From Amycolatopsis bartoniae (GTDB taxonomy: Bacteria; Actinomycetota; Actinomycetes; Mycobacteriales; Pseudonocardiaceae): a stretch of 64,000 bases of DNA. The stretch covers positions 286,370 through 350,369 of the forward strand of contig NZ_JACHWH010000006.1 in the NCBI RefSeq assembly GCF_014191255.1. The letters are read 5' to 3'. The notes beneath the pieces are model-generated. The model searched no databases, had not been told where the DNA came from, and worked only from the letters and a program-made list of their open reading frames with translations. The position numbers and the translations under genes are program-made. Each line of letters opens with the position of its first letter. Within the stretch, counting starts at the first letter, position 1. Positions 39,142 through 46,689 of this stretch are shown here, piece by piece.

Positions 39142-39981
39142 CTAGCTCTCGTAGGTGCTCAGTCCCGGGCGGTAGGTCTTGTCGTCGAGGAAGCCCTGCA
39201 TGCCCTTCGCGCGGGCTTGCTCGTCGTAGAGGATCGCCTGGTCGTGCTTGGCGTAGAGGAAGTCCTCCGCCGCCTCCCACGACATGAGCCGGGAGTGGCG
39301 GAACCCCATCTTCGCGCCGCGCACCACCCACTGGCTCAGGCTGCTGAGCTCGCGGGCCAGCTCGACCGTGCGTTCCCGCAGCCGGTCCGCGGGCACCGCC
39401 TCGTTGACCAGGCGCATCTGCTCGGCCCTGCGGCCGTCGAAGGGCTTGCCGGTCATGATGTGGTACATCGCGTCCCGGGTCGGGATCACCTCCGCGAGCG
39501 CGCGCGTGACGAGGTTCCCCGGCGTGACACCCCAGTTGACTTCGGACAGTCCGAACTGGGCGTCCTCGGCGGCGATGGCGAGGTCGCACGAGACCAGTGG
39601 CACGAAAGCGCCGCCGAAGCACCAGCCGTTCACCATGGCGATCGTGGGTTTCGGGTAGCTGATCAGCTTGTGGTGCTGCCAGTCCGTGCCCTGGCGCCGG
39701 ACGCGGTTCTGCACCCACCGCGGCTTGCCGTCGGTCTCCCGGAAGTACTCCTTCAGGTCCATCCCGGCGGACCAGGCGCTGCCCGCGCCGGTCAGCACCA
39801 CGACCTGGACCCGGTCGTCCCCTTCGAGCGCGTCGAGCACCTCGAACATCTCGACGTTGAGCGCCGGGTTCATGGCGTTGCGCTTCTCCGGGCGGTTGAA
39901 GTACACCCAGCCGATGGCGTCGTCGTCGATCTCCACGCGGACGGTGTCGCCGCCGGGGAGCTCGGTCAGGTCGGTAGTCAT
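39142..39981 (-). CDS. ech: hydroxycinnamoyl-CoA hydratase-lyase (feruloyl-CoA to vanillin)
   Basis: 279 residues; crotonase fold. NRPEKRNAMNPALN, GMDLKEYFRE, AMVNGWCFGGAF, FGLSEVNWG, IMTGKPF and EDFLYAKHDQ match Pseudomonas HCHL closely (comparison from memory). Tyr79, Glu147 and Tyr243 correspond to its Tyr75, Glu143 and Tyr239, which govern hydration and phenol recognition. The position of its Ser123 is Val127 here. The enzyme hydrates feruloyl-CoA and splits it to vanillin and acetyl-CoA. It overlaps the upstream gene by 4 bp and leads vdh and fcs, a complete CoA-dependent, non-beta-oxidative route. Confidence 0.9.
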   Translation of the reverse strand: MTTDLTELPGGDTVRVEIDDDAIGWVYFNRPEKRNAMNPALNVEMFEVLDALEGDDRVQVVVLTGAGSAWSAGMDLKEYFRETDGKPRWVQNRVRRQGTDWQHHKLISYPKPTIAMVNGWCFGGAFVPLVSCDLAIAAEDAQFGLSEVNWGVTPGNLVTRALAEVIPTRDAMYHIMTGKPFDGRRAEQMRLVNEAVPADRLRERTVELARELSSLSQWVVRGAKMGFRHSRLMSWEAAEDFLYAKHDQAILYDEQARAKGMQGFLDDKTYRPGLSTYES

Positions 39982-40586
39982 TCAGCGATCTCCTCGGTGG
40001 TGAAGGCGTCGGCGAGGTCGGTGGAGTTCAGGGTCGAGCCAAGGAGCCCGAAGGTGGCGAGCGTGGCGTCGTGCGCCCGCTCGTCGGCCGCGGCGCAGGC
40101 GTCCGCGACGAGGACCGTGCGGTATCCCAGGCCCACGGCGTCGCGGGCGGTGCCTTCCACGGTCACGTTGGTCGCCACGCCGGTGACGAGGACGTGGGTG
40201 ATTCCGCGGGCGCGCAGGATCAGGTCGAGTTCGGTGCCCTGGAAGGCGGAAATGCGGGCGTGGGTGATGACGGGCTCTCCCGTTCGCGGGGCGAGTTCGG
40301 GGATGATTTCGGCGCCCTCGCTGCCCTCCTGCAGGCATTGCGTGGCGGCCACCTGCTCGTAGAGCGCGCAGTTCTGGACGAGGTCCGGGTAGCCGGGCCG
40401 GAACGCGGCCCGCGCGTAGACGACCAGCGCCCCCTGCTCCCGGGCGGTGGCCAGCGCCTGCGCCGCGTGCTTCACGGCGTCACGCCCCTCGACCTCGTCG
40501 GCGAAGAACGGGCCGAACGCGCCCTCCCGCGTGACGATGTCGCGCTGCCAGTGGACGTTGACAAGGGCTGTGGTGCTGGGGTTCAT
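39978..40586 (-). CDS. isochorismatase-fold protein lacking the usual catalytic triad
   Basis: 202 residues with the isochorismatase-like hydrolase fold: ALVNVHWQRDIV, GALVVYARAAFRPGYPD, ITHARISAFQGTELD, VTGVATNVTVEGTARDA. By alignment from memory to the family patterns (DMQND, K before the SAF motif, NVCVEST), the Asp, Lys and nucleophilic Cys are His12, His109 and Thr142. Classical cysteine-hydrolase activity is therefore unlikely. It sits inside the ferulate operon between an acyl-CoA dehydrogenase and ech (4-bp overlap), so it may act on, or bind, an intermediate. The function is unknown. Confidence 0.75.
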   Translation of the reverse strand: MNPSTTALVNVHWQRDIVTREGAFGPFFADEVEGRDAVKHAAQALATAREQGALVVYARAAFRPGYPDLVQNCALYEQVAATQCLQEGSEGAEIIPELAPRTGEPVITHARISAFQGTELDLILRARGITHVLVTGVATNVTVEGTARDAVGLGYRTVLVADACAAADERAHDATLATFGLLGSTLNSTDLADAFTTEEIAE

Positions 40587-40612
40587 GGCACGCTCCAGTG
40601 CGTTGTGGACGG

Positions 40613-42430
40613 TCAGAGGGCCGAGGACGGCAGCTCGGTGAAGACCGGTGAGGCGTGCTCGGCTCCTCGCAGCGCCGCGGAGACCCGGGGCAGGCCGTAC
40701 CGGGCGAACCACCGGCCGGCGGCGACCTTGCCGAGGTAGAACTCGCGCTCCCCGGCCGCACCGGCCAGTGCCGCCTGCGCGGTGACGCTCGCGCGCAGCG
40801 AGAGCCACCCGATCACCAGGTCTCCCAAGGACATCAGCAACGGGGTGCAGTCCTGGGCGGCCAGCGCGCGGTCCTCCGCCGAGGTCCACCGCCGGACCAC
40901 CAGCGCGGTCAGCGCTTCGAAGTCCGCCAGCGCGGTGCGCAGCAGCCCGCATTCGGTCTCGAAACCCGCGAGATCCGCTTCGGCGGTCGCGGACACCTCC
41001 GCGAGCAGGGCGTCGAGCGCGGCGCGGTCGTCGCGCACGATCTTCCGGCCCACGAGGTCGAGCGCCTGGATACCGGTGGTGCCCTCGTACAGGGCGTCGA
41101 CCTTCGTGTCGCGGACGTACTGCTCCAGCGGGTAGTCCTTGAGGTACCCGGAGCCGCCGAAGACCTGCAGCGACTCCTGTCCCAGCAACCGCCACGCGGT
41201 CTCCGAGCAGTAGCCCTTGATCACCGGCAGCAGCAGCTGGTGACGGACGTCGGCGGCCTGGTCGAAAACCCCCGCGTGCCGCGCGAGCTCGACCCTGTCC
41301 TGCTGGGAGGCGGCGTAGAGGATCAACGCCCGCATCCCCTCCGCGTGGGCCTTCTGGGCGAACAGCGACCGGCGGATGTCGGGGTGCTCGACGATCGGAA
41401 CCGGCGGCCCGTCCTTCGCCGACACCGGGCGCCCCTGGACGCGGGACCTGGCGTAGTCCAGCGCGTGGAGGTAGCCGGTGGAAAGCGTGGCCATCGCCTT
41501 GACGCCGACGAGCATCCGGACGTGCTTGATGATCTCGAACATCTGCGAGATCCCGGCGTGCCGGTCGCCGAGCAGGGTGCCGACGGCGGGCTCGTCCACG
41601 CCGAACGTCAGCTCACACGTCGGGTTCACGCTGAGCCCGAGCTTGCGCTCGAGTCCGGTGACCCGGACCCCGTTGCGTCCCAGGCACTTCCCAGTGTCCA
41701 GGTCGACGTGGAACTTGGGGACCACGAACAGCGACAGCCCCCGGGTGCCGGGGCCGCCGGCGCCCTCGACGCCGGCCGGACGAGCCAGGACCAGGTGGAC
41801 GATGTTCTCGGTGAGGTCGTGGTCGCCGTAGGTGATGAACCGCTTGACACCCTCGATGTGCCAGGAGCCGTCCTCCTGCGGGTGGGCACGCGTCCTGGCC
41901 GCGCCGACGTCCGAGCCCGCGTCGGGTTCGGTCAGCACCATGGTGACCATCCACCGCCGGTCGCGGATCAGCTCGGCCAGCCGCTTCTGCTCGTCCGTCC
42001 CGTGTGCCGTGAGCAACCGCACGACCTGCGCGATCACGTTGAGCCCCATCGGGACCGGCGGGTTGGCACCGAGCATCAGCTCGGTCACGCACCACCGCAG
42101 CGACGGCGGCACGACCTCCTCGTCGTCGCGCGGGGGCAGCTCCAGGTCCAGCCAGCCGGACTCGAGGTAGTCGAGCGCCGTCTCCCGGAACGCCTGGGGC
42201 AGGCGGACCGCGGACTCCGCCACGTCGAACGCCAGTGGCTCGGCATCCACGTCGCTGAACGTGCCCGCCAGCTTCCCGCTGGCATACCGCTCGGCCTCGG
42301 TCAGCACCGCGTGCGCGGCGGCCTGGTCGATCTCCCCGAAGGCAGCCCCGGCGTAGCGTTCCCGAGACCCGAGGAGCTCGAACAGGACGAACTCCATGTC
42401 CCGGACGTTGGCCCGGTAGTGACTGCTCAC
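40613..42430 (-). CDS. acyl-CoA dehydrogenase, large DmdC-like type
   Basis: About 605 residues. Begins SSHYRANVRDMEFVLFELLG, the N-terminal helix typical of 3-methylthiopropionyl-CoA dehydrogenase-like enzymes. FAD motifs MVLTEPDAGSDVGAAR and VKRFITYGDHD, and the catalytic region LQVFGGSGYLKDYPLEQYVRDTKVDALYEGTTGIQ. A C-terminal extra helical domain follows. GTG 42430 is preferred; an upstream frame to 42520 runs through the operator. As first gene of the ferulate operon it may handle saturated side chains such as dihydroferuloyl- or phenylpropionyl-CoA; this is inference. Confidence 0.86.
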   Translation of the reverse strand: MSSHYRANVRDMEFVLFELLGSRERYAGAAFGEIDQAAAHAVLTEAERYASGKLAGTFSDVDAEPLAFDVAESAVRLPQAFRETALDYLESGWLDLELPPRDDEEVVPPSLRWCVTELMLGANPPVPMGLNVIAQVVRLLTAHGTDEQKRLAELIRDRRWMVTMVLTEPDAGSDVGAARTRAHPQEDGSWHIEGVKRFITYGDHDLTENIVHLVLARPAGVEGAGGPGTRGLSLFVVPKFHVDLDTGKCLGRNGVRVTGLERKLGLSVNPTCELTFGVDEPAVGTLLGDRHAGISQMFEIIKHVRMLVGVKAMATLSTGYLHALDYARSRVQGRPVSAKDGPPVPIVEHPDIRRSLFAQKAHAEGMRALILYAASQQDRVELARHAGVFDQAADVRHQLLLPVIKGYCSETAWRLLGQESLQVFGGSGYLKDYPLEQYVRDTKVDALYEGTTGIQALDLVGRKIVRDDRAALDALLAEVSATAEADLAGFETECGLLRTALADFEALTALVVRRWTSAEDRALAAQDCTPLLMSLGDLVIGWLSLRASVTAQAALAGAAGEREFYLGKVAAGRWFARYGLPRVSAALRGAEHASPVFTELPSSAL

Positions 42431-42443
42431 GGCTCCCCACTTC

Positions 42444-42499
42444 CTTGTGACAAGAACCTTGATACCCGTGTTTATCAAGGCCCTTGATACTCTGTCAAG
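42444..42499. promoter_or_regulatory. cluster of three dyads, MarR operator of the ferulate operon
   Basis: Three symmetric elements in 56 bp. CTTG-TGA-CAAG is at 42444-42454. CCTTGATA-N8-TATCAAGG at 42457-42480 is a perfect 24-bp inverted repeat. CTTGA-N7-TCAAG follows up to 42499, one base before the MarR ATG. They lie between divergent starts (42430 and 42501), so one repressor can shut both. The half-site TATCAAGG recurs twice at 44189-44211. Confidence 0.75.
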
Positions 42500-42500
42500 C

Positions 42501-42968
42501 ATGAACGGCCCCGAGGACACCTCCCGCTCGCAACCCCGCGTGACCTACCTCGTCAAGCGCCTGGAACAGGCGGTGCGCTCCCACCTCGACGAGGCCACCG
42601 GCGAGGTGGGACTGACCACGCCCCAGTACGCCGCGCTCAGCTCGCTGCTGACCAGGCCGGGCACCACGTCGGCCGAGCTGGCCCGCATGGCGTTCACCTC
42701 CGCCCAGGCCATGAACCAGATGGTGGCGACGCTCGAGCGCAAGGGCCTGATCCGGCGGGAAAGCCTGCCCCACCACCGCAAGCAGCTCGGGATCTTCCTC
42801 ACCGACCACGGCCTGGAGTGCCTGCGCCTGTGCGAGGAACGCGCCGATCAGGTCGAGAAGCGGATGTTCGCCGACCTCAGCGCCGCGGAACAGCGCACCC
42901 TGGCCCGCCTGCTGCGCAAATGCTCCAGCGCGCTGGCCGGGGACGACGCCCGGGCTAGCGGGGACTGA
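42501..42968 (+). CDS. MarR-family repressor of hydroxycinnamate genes
   Basis: 155 residues from ATG 42501 (frame open from 42447, but that would place coding sequence across the operator). The winged HTH covers residues 40-100 (TTSAELARMAFTSAQAMNQMVATLERKGLIRRE) with a wing HHRKQLG. It is divergent from the ferulate operon. Hydroxycinnamate operons in many bacteria are controlled by MarR proteins (FerC, CouR, HcaR, PhdR) that release DNA on binding the CoA thioester, and the same logic is likely here. Its 3' end overlaps the convergent alcohol dehydrogenase gene by 14 bp. Confidence 0.88.
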   Translation: MNGPEDTSRSQPRVTYLVKRLEQAVRSHLDEATGEVGLTTPQYAALSSLLTRPGTTSAELARMAFTSAQAMNQMVATLERKGLIRRESLPHHRKQLGIFLTDHGLECLRLCEERADQVEKRMFADLSAAEQRTLARLLRKCSSALAGDDARASGD

Positions 42969-44070
42969 TGACGAAGTTGCTGAAGCCGCCGTTGCGGTTC
43001 TCCACCCCGGAGATGGCGTCGTTGACCTTCTCGAGCGGGAAGACGACGTTCTCGAACACCGACAGGTCCACCAGCCCGCTGTCGGCGAGCTGCGCCATCT
43101 GCTGGCCTTCACCCGCGGTGAACCAGATCGAACCCCGGAAGCTCAGCTGCTGGTCCATGATGTGGTGGACGTCGAAGGGCACCATCCCCGCCGTCGCACC
43201 GATGTTGACCGCGCGGCCGCCACGCCGCAGCGAGGCGATGCCCTGGATGAGCCCTTCGTGCGGTGCGCCCGGCCCCAGGGCGTCGATGTAGACGTCCACT
43301 CCGCGGCCGGTCCGCGACCGCACCCAGGCGTCGACCGGGCCGTCGAGCGTCGAATGCGTCTCGATCCGGTCCGGGGCCAGCGCACGGACCCGGTCGAGCA
43401 GCGCCTTGTTCCGCCCCGTGCCATAGATCCTGGGCACGCCCATGGCCAGTGCGAACAGGGCCACGCCGAGGCCCAGCGTGCCGGAGACGCCGTTGATCAG
43501 CAGCGTGGTGTCCGCGCCCACCGCGGCCTTGCGCAGCGCGGAATAGCCCGTGCCAAGATAGCCGAAGCGCGCCCCGTGCGCGAAGCTGATCGACTCGGGC
43601 AGGCGGACGAGGCTGTACGCCGGGGCCAGCAGGTACTCGGCCAGCCCGCCGTAGGGGTAGCGGTCGAGCAGTTTCGTCGACGAGGCGGTGAAGCCGAAGT
43701 AGCCTGCGAAGGCGTAGCTCTCGCAGTCGATGTGCTCACCACGGCGGCAGGCGGGGCAGTCTCCGCAGTGCCGGCCCGGGTTCACGTACACGCGGTCGCC
43801 CGGCTGGAAGCCGTGGACGTCCGCGCCGACCTCCTCGACGACCCCGGCCGGGTCGAGACCGAAGATCGCGGGCAGCCCGGGCAGCGGGTTCTGCGGGAAC
43901 CACGTGGTCCAGTTGACGAGGATGTTCGCCAGGTTCGGCACGATGTTGCACGCCTCGACCCGCACCACCACGTCGGAGCCGTAGGCGGTCGGCTTCGCGA
44001 CGTTCTCCAGGACCATCGGCTCACCGACGCCGTGCATCCGTGCCGCTCTCATCATTGTGGACACAGTCAT
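42955..44070 (-). CDS. zinc-type alcohol dehydrogenase with altered catalytic site
   Basis: 371 residues, medium-chain dehydrogenase. The structural zinc lobe CGDCPACRRGEHIDC has four Cys. The NAD(P) domain shows NGVSGTLGLGVALFALA. The catalytic-zinc GHE motif is GLD (FGLDPAGVVEEVG), so His and Glu are lost, while a Cys remains in EACNIVPN. Catalytic zinc binding is doubtful. It is divergent from the IclR gene, and their shared promoter carries the MarR half-sites, so it may belong to the phenylpropanoid regulon, for example reducing or oxidising an aromatic alcohol or aldehyde. Confidence 0.82.
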   Translation of the reverse strand: MTVSTMMRAARMHGVGEPMVLENVAKPTAYGSDVVVRVEACNIVPNLANILVNWTTWFPQNPLPGLPAIFGLDPAGVVEEVGADVHGFQPGDRVYVNPGRHCGDCPACRRGEHIDCESYAFAGYFGFTASSTKLLDRYPYGGLAEYLLAPAYSLVRLPESISFAHGARFGYLGTGYSALRKAAVGADTTLLINGVSGTLGLGVALFALAMGVPRIYGTGRNKALLDRVRALAPDRIETHSTLDGPVDAWVRSRTGRGVDVYIDALGPGAPHEGLIQGIASLRRGGRAVNIGATAGMVPFDVHHIMDQQLSFRGSIWFTAGEGQQMAQLADSGLVDLSVFENVVFPLEKVNDAISGVENRNGGFSNFVISPR

Positions 44071-44188
44071 CCCTCACCGTCGTCACGACCGGGCTCCCCG
44101 TCGAGCCGCGGCAGGCCAACCATGACCCGGCGCCCGTGCGCACGGACACCCGCGTTCCGGCCAGTGGGCAGCTTCTTCCCTTTCCATG

Positions 44189-44211
44189 TATCAAGGAACC
44201 TGATATCAAGG
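44189..44211. promoter_or_regulatory. two copies of the MarR half-site before the IclR gene
   Basis: TATCAAGG occurs at 44189-44196 and 44204-44211. The second copy is part of CCTGATATCAAGG, a one-base-deleted version of the perfect CCTTGATATCAAGG palindrome. The element ends 4 nt before the IclR ATG (44216), overlapping its AAGGA ribosome site. Binding there would block IclR translation-start-proximal transcription and could also affect the divergent dehydrogenase (start 44070). Confidence 0.6.
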
Positions 44212-44215
44212 ACCC

Positions 44216-45061
44216 ATGTCGGGAAACAACGGGGTTCCCGGGCTGACGGTCGTGGCGAAGGCGTCGATGATCCTGGACGCCTTCGCGGGCAACCGGATCG
44301 CGATGTCGCTGTCCGAGCTGGCCAGGGCCACCGGCCTGCCGTCCAGCACGGTGCACCGGATAGCGCGGGAGCTGGTCGCCTGGGGCGGCCTGGAACGCAC
44401 CGACCGGGGTGACTACGCCGTGGGCATCCGGTTGTGGGAGATCGCGGCGCGCTCACGCCGCAGCTACGGGTTGCGGGAGACCGCCATGCCCTTCCTGCAG
44501 GGCCTGTTCGACCTCACCCGCCAGCACGTGCAGCTCGCCGTGCTGGACGGCACGGACGCCTTGTTGGTCGAGAAGATCTCGGCGGCGCGCGCGGTGGAGA
44601 CCGTCGGGCGGGTCGGCGGGCGGCTGCCCCTGCACGCCAGCGCCGTGGGTAAGGCCCTGCTCGCTTCGGCTCCGGCCGGCGTCCAGTCCCGGGTGCTCGC
44701 ACACCCGCTGCCCGCGTACACGCCGCACACCCTGACCTCGCCTCGCGTGCTGCGCCGTGAGCTGGCCGAGACACGGCGACGCGGGTTCGCACTGGCCACC
44801 GAGGAGATGAGCCTGGGCGCCGTGTCCTGCGCGGCTCTCGTCCCGGGGCCGTCCCAGGAGGTGGTGGCCGCGGTGTCGGTCGTCCTGCCCGCCGGGGACG
44901 GACCGGGCCGCAAGTGGAGCACCGCCGTGCTGGCCGCCGCCTTCGGCATCGCCCGCGCGCTGGCGCAGCAGCGCCCGGTCGCGGCGATCAGCGCGCGGCT
45001 GACCGGTTCCTCGGCGCCGGGATCACCTCGTGAGCGAACAGGCGCGCCTCCTCGCGGGTGA
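44216..45061 (+). CDS. IclR-family transcriptional regulator
   Basis: 281 residues. Winged HTH at 8-70 (MSLSELARATGLPSSTVHRIARELVAWGGL) and effector GAF-like domain at 85-255 (VGGRLPLHASAVGKALLA, ATEEMSLGAVSCAALV). IclR proteins in actinobacteria often regulate aromatic acid catabolism (PcaR, PobR types). It is divergent from the alcohol dehydrogenase and convergent with the GMC oxidase of the glycoside cluster (77-bp gap). The last 25 residues, after ISARLT, are Pro/Gly/Arg rich. Confidence 0.88.
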   Translation: MSGNNGVPGLTVVAKASMILDAFAGNRIAMSLSELARATGLPSSTVHRIARELVAWGGLERTDRGDYAVGIRLWEIAARSRRSYGLRETAMPFLQGLFDLTRQHVQLAVLDGTDALLVEKISAARAVETVGRVGGRLPLHASAVGKALLASAPAGVQSRVLAHPLPAYTPHTLTSPRVLRRELAETRRRGFALATEEMSLGAVSCAALVPGPSQEVVAAVSVVLPAGDGPGRKWSTAVLAAAFGIARALAQQRPVAAISARLTGSSAPGSPRERTGAPPRG

Positions 45062-45138
45062 AGGTCTCGCGGGCCGGTCGGAGGCCAGGCGGCCAGATCT
45101 CCTCGACGAGCAGGTTCAGCGTGTTGTGCGAGCCGAGA

Positions 45139-46689
45139 TCACCGAGCGCCCATGGAGACTTGCCCGGCCAGGTGACGGGACGCCAGCACCGCCAGCGCCA
45201 CGGAGGTGGCGGTGGGATTGCACGCCGTGGGGGTGGGGATGACCCCGTTCCCGGCCACGTAGAGGTTCTCGAATCCCCACACGCGGCTGTCCCGGTCGCA
45301 GACGGACGTGCCGTCGTCGACTTCCCCCATTCGCACAGTGCCCTGGTAGTGCAAGGAACTGCCGGCAGGCAACAGGCGCGGCTCGCTGCCGGGGAAGAAG
45401 TCGCCGATCGCGGCGGCCTGGGCGATCATGTCCCGCTCGGCACGGGCGATGGTGTCCCGGTCGCGCCGGCTCAGTCCATAGTGGATCGTCATCGCGGGCA
45501 TGCCGAATTCGTCCAGCTCGGTGTCGGAGAACTCGACGCGGTCCTCCGCGCGGATGTCCTTGGTGGTAAACCGGCCCCAGGTCACCACCGGCCGGTGCTG
45601 GACGTCGGCGCCGGGGATCTCGATCGGCGTGGTCCCGACCTGCATGACCTGGGTGTGGAAGGGGAAGTCCGGCTCATGGAAGGGGATCCACAGCACGCCG
45701 CTCAGCAGTTCCCTGCGGTCGTCCGCCGCGGTCGAGGGACCCGCGGCCGTGTCTCGCAACGCCAGCGCGCTCACGATCTGCGGCTGGTCGTTGAGGTGCG
45801 TGCCCAGTGCCCGGGGGCGGATATCCGATGCCCACAACAGTTGCGGGGTGCGCAGCGCGTCGGCGGCGACCACGACGAACCGGGCCCGCACCAGATGCGT
45901 TTCGTTCGAGTGGCGATCGGCCAAGATCGCGCCGGACACACGGCCGGACTCGTGCAGCAGCCGGCGGCAGACCGTCTCGGCCGCCAGGGTGAAGCGCTCA
46001 TGCTGCCCGCGCGCCAGAGGACCCAGCACGGTGTCCACTCCGGACCAGTGGGGCAGTGCGTGCCCGGTTGGGGTGCAGGCCAACGGCATCGGCTGGACGC
46101 GGCGATCGGCGGGGCGTCCCGCGTCGAACAGGTTCGACAGCGTGCGCCGCAGTTCCCGGCTGGTGTCGGTGTCCGGAAAAGCCTCGGTGGTGACGCCGAG
46201 CAGCGTGCACGCGCGGTCGAACGCGTCGTCGAACGAATCCTCGAGGAAGCCGATCCGTTCCGAGCCGCCGGGCTTCGGACAGGCGCAGGTCCAGTGAGCG
46301 CCCATCCCGCCGACGTTCGCGGACAGTGCGGCCGCCGGCATGCCGGTCTGGTCGTCGTCACCGGTGATACCGGCCTCCCGCAGCAGGAAGGTGCCGGGCC
46401 GTGCCGCGAGCCGGCCACCGGCACGGCCGGTGTCCGAGGTTTCCTGGCCCGTCCAGCGGGTGGCGAGATCCTGGGCACGGCGCCGGTTCCCGGCATCGAG
46501 ATTGCGCACGTTCGCCCCGAGGCTGTCGGTGAGTCGTGGCCCCGCCTCGACCATCAGGACCGACAGCCAGGGGGCCGCGTCGTACAGTTCCCGGGCGAAG
46601 GTCGCGCCGACCGGTCCGCTGCCGACGACCAGAACGTCCGCCCGCGACGGCAGGGAGCGGCGGGCGGTGCCGTGCGGATCACCGTCCAC
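45139..46689 (-). CDS. GMC oxidoreductase, pyranose 2-oxidase/glycoside 3-oxidase-like
   Basis: About 516 residues from GTG 46689, which overlaps the alpha-subunit stop by 11 bp. FAD motif DVLVVGSGPVGATFA. The stretch NVGGMGAHWTCACP corresponds to the pyranose 2-oxidase loop in which His is covalently linked to FAD. C-terminal active-site His in SLHYQGTVRMG and Asn in GVIPTPTACNPT. Bacterial relatives (CarA, G3Ox) oxidise C-3 of the sugar in C-glycosides to prepare C-C cleavage, consistent with co-transcription with CGD-type beta and alpha subunits. Direct evidence for the substrate is lacking. Confidence 0.85.
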   Translation of the reverse strand: MDGDPHGTARRSLPSRADVLVVGSGPVGATFARELYDAAPWLSVLMVEAGPRLTDSLGANVRNLDAGNRRRAQDLATRWTGQETSDTGRAGGRLAARPGTFLLREAGITGDDDQTGMPAAALSANVGGMGAHWTCACPKPGGSERIGFLEDSFDDAFDRACTLLGVTTEAFPDTDTSRELRRTLSNLFDAGRPADRRVQPMPLACTPTGHALPHWSGVDTVLGPLARGQHERFTLAAETVCRRLLHESGRVSGAILADRHSNETHLVRARFVVVAADALRTPQLLWASDIRPRALGTHLNDQPQIVSALALRDTAAGPSTAADDRRELLSGVLWIPFHEPDFPFHTQVMQVGTTPIEIPGADVQHRPVVTWGRFTTKDIRAEDRVEFSDTELDEFGMPAMTIHYGLSRRDRDTIARAERDMIAQAAAIGDFFPGSEPRLLPAGSSLHYQGTVRMGEVDDGTSVCDRDSRVWGFENLYVAGNGVIPTPTACNPTATSVALAVLASRHLAGQVSMGAR

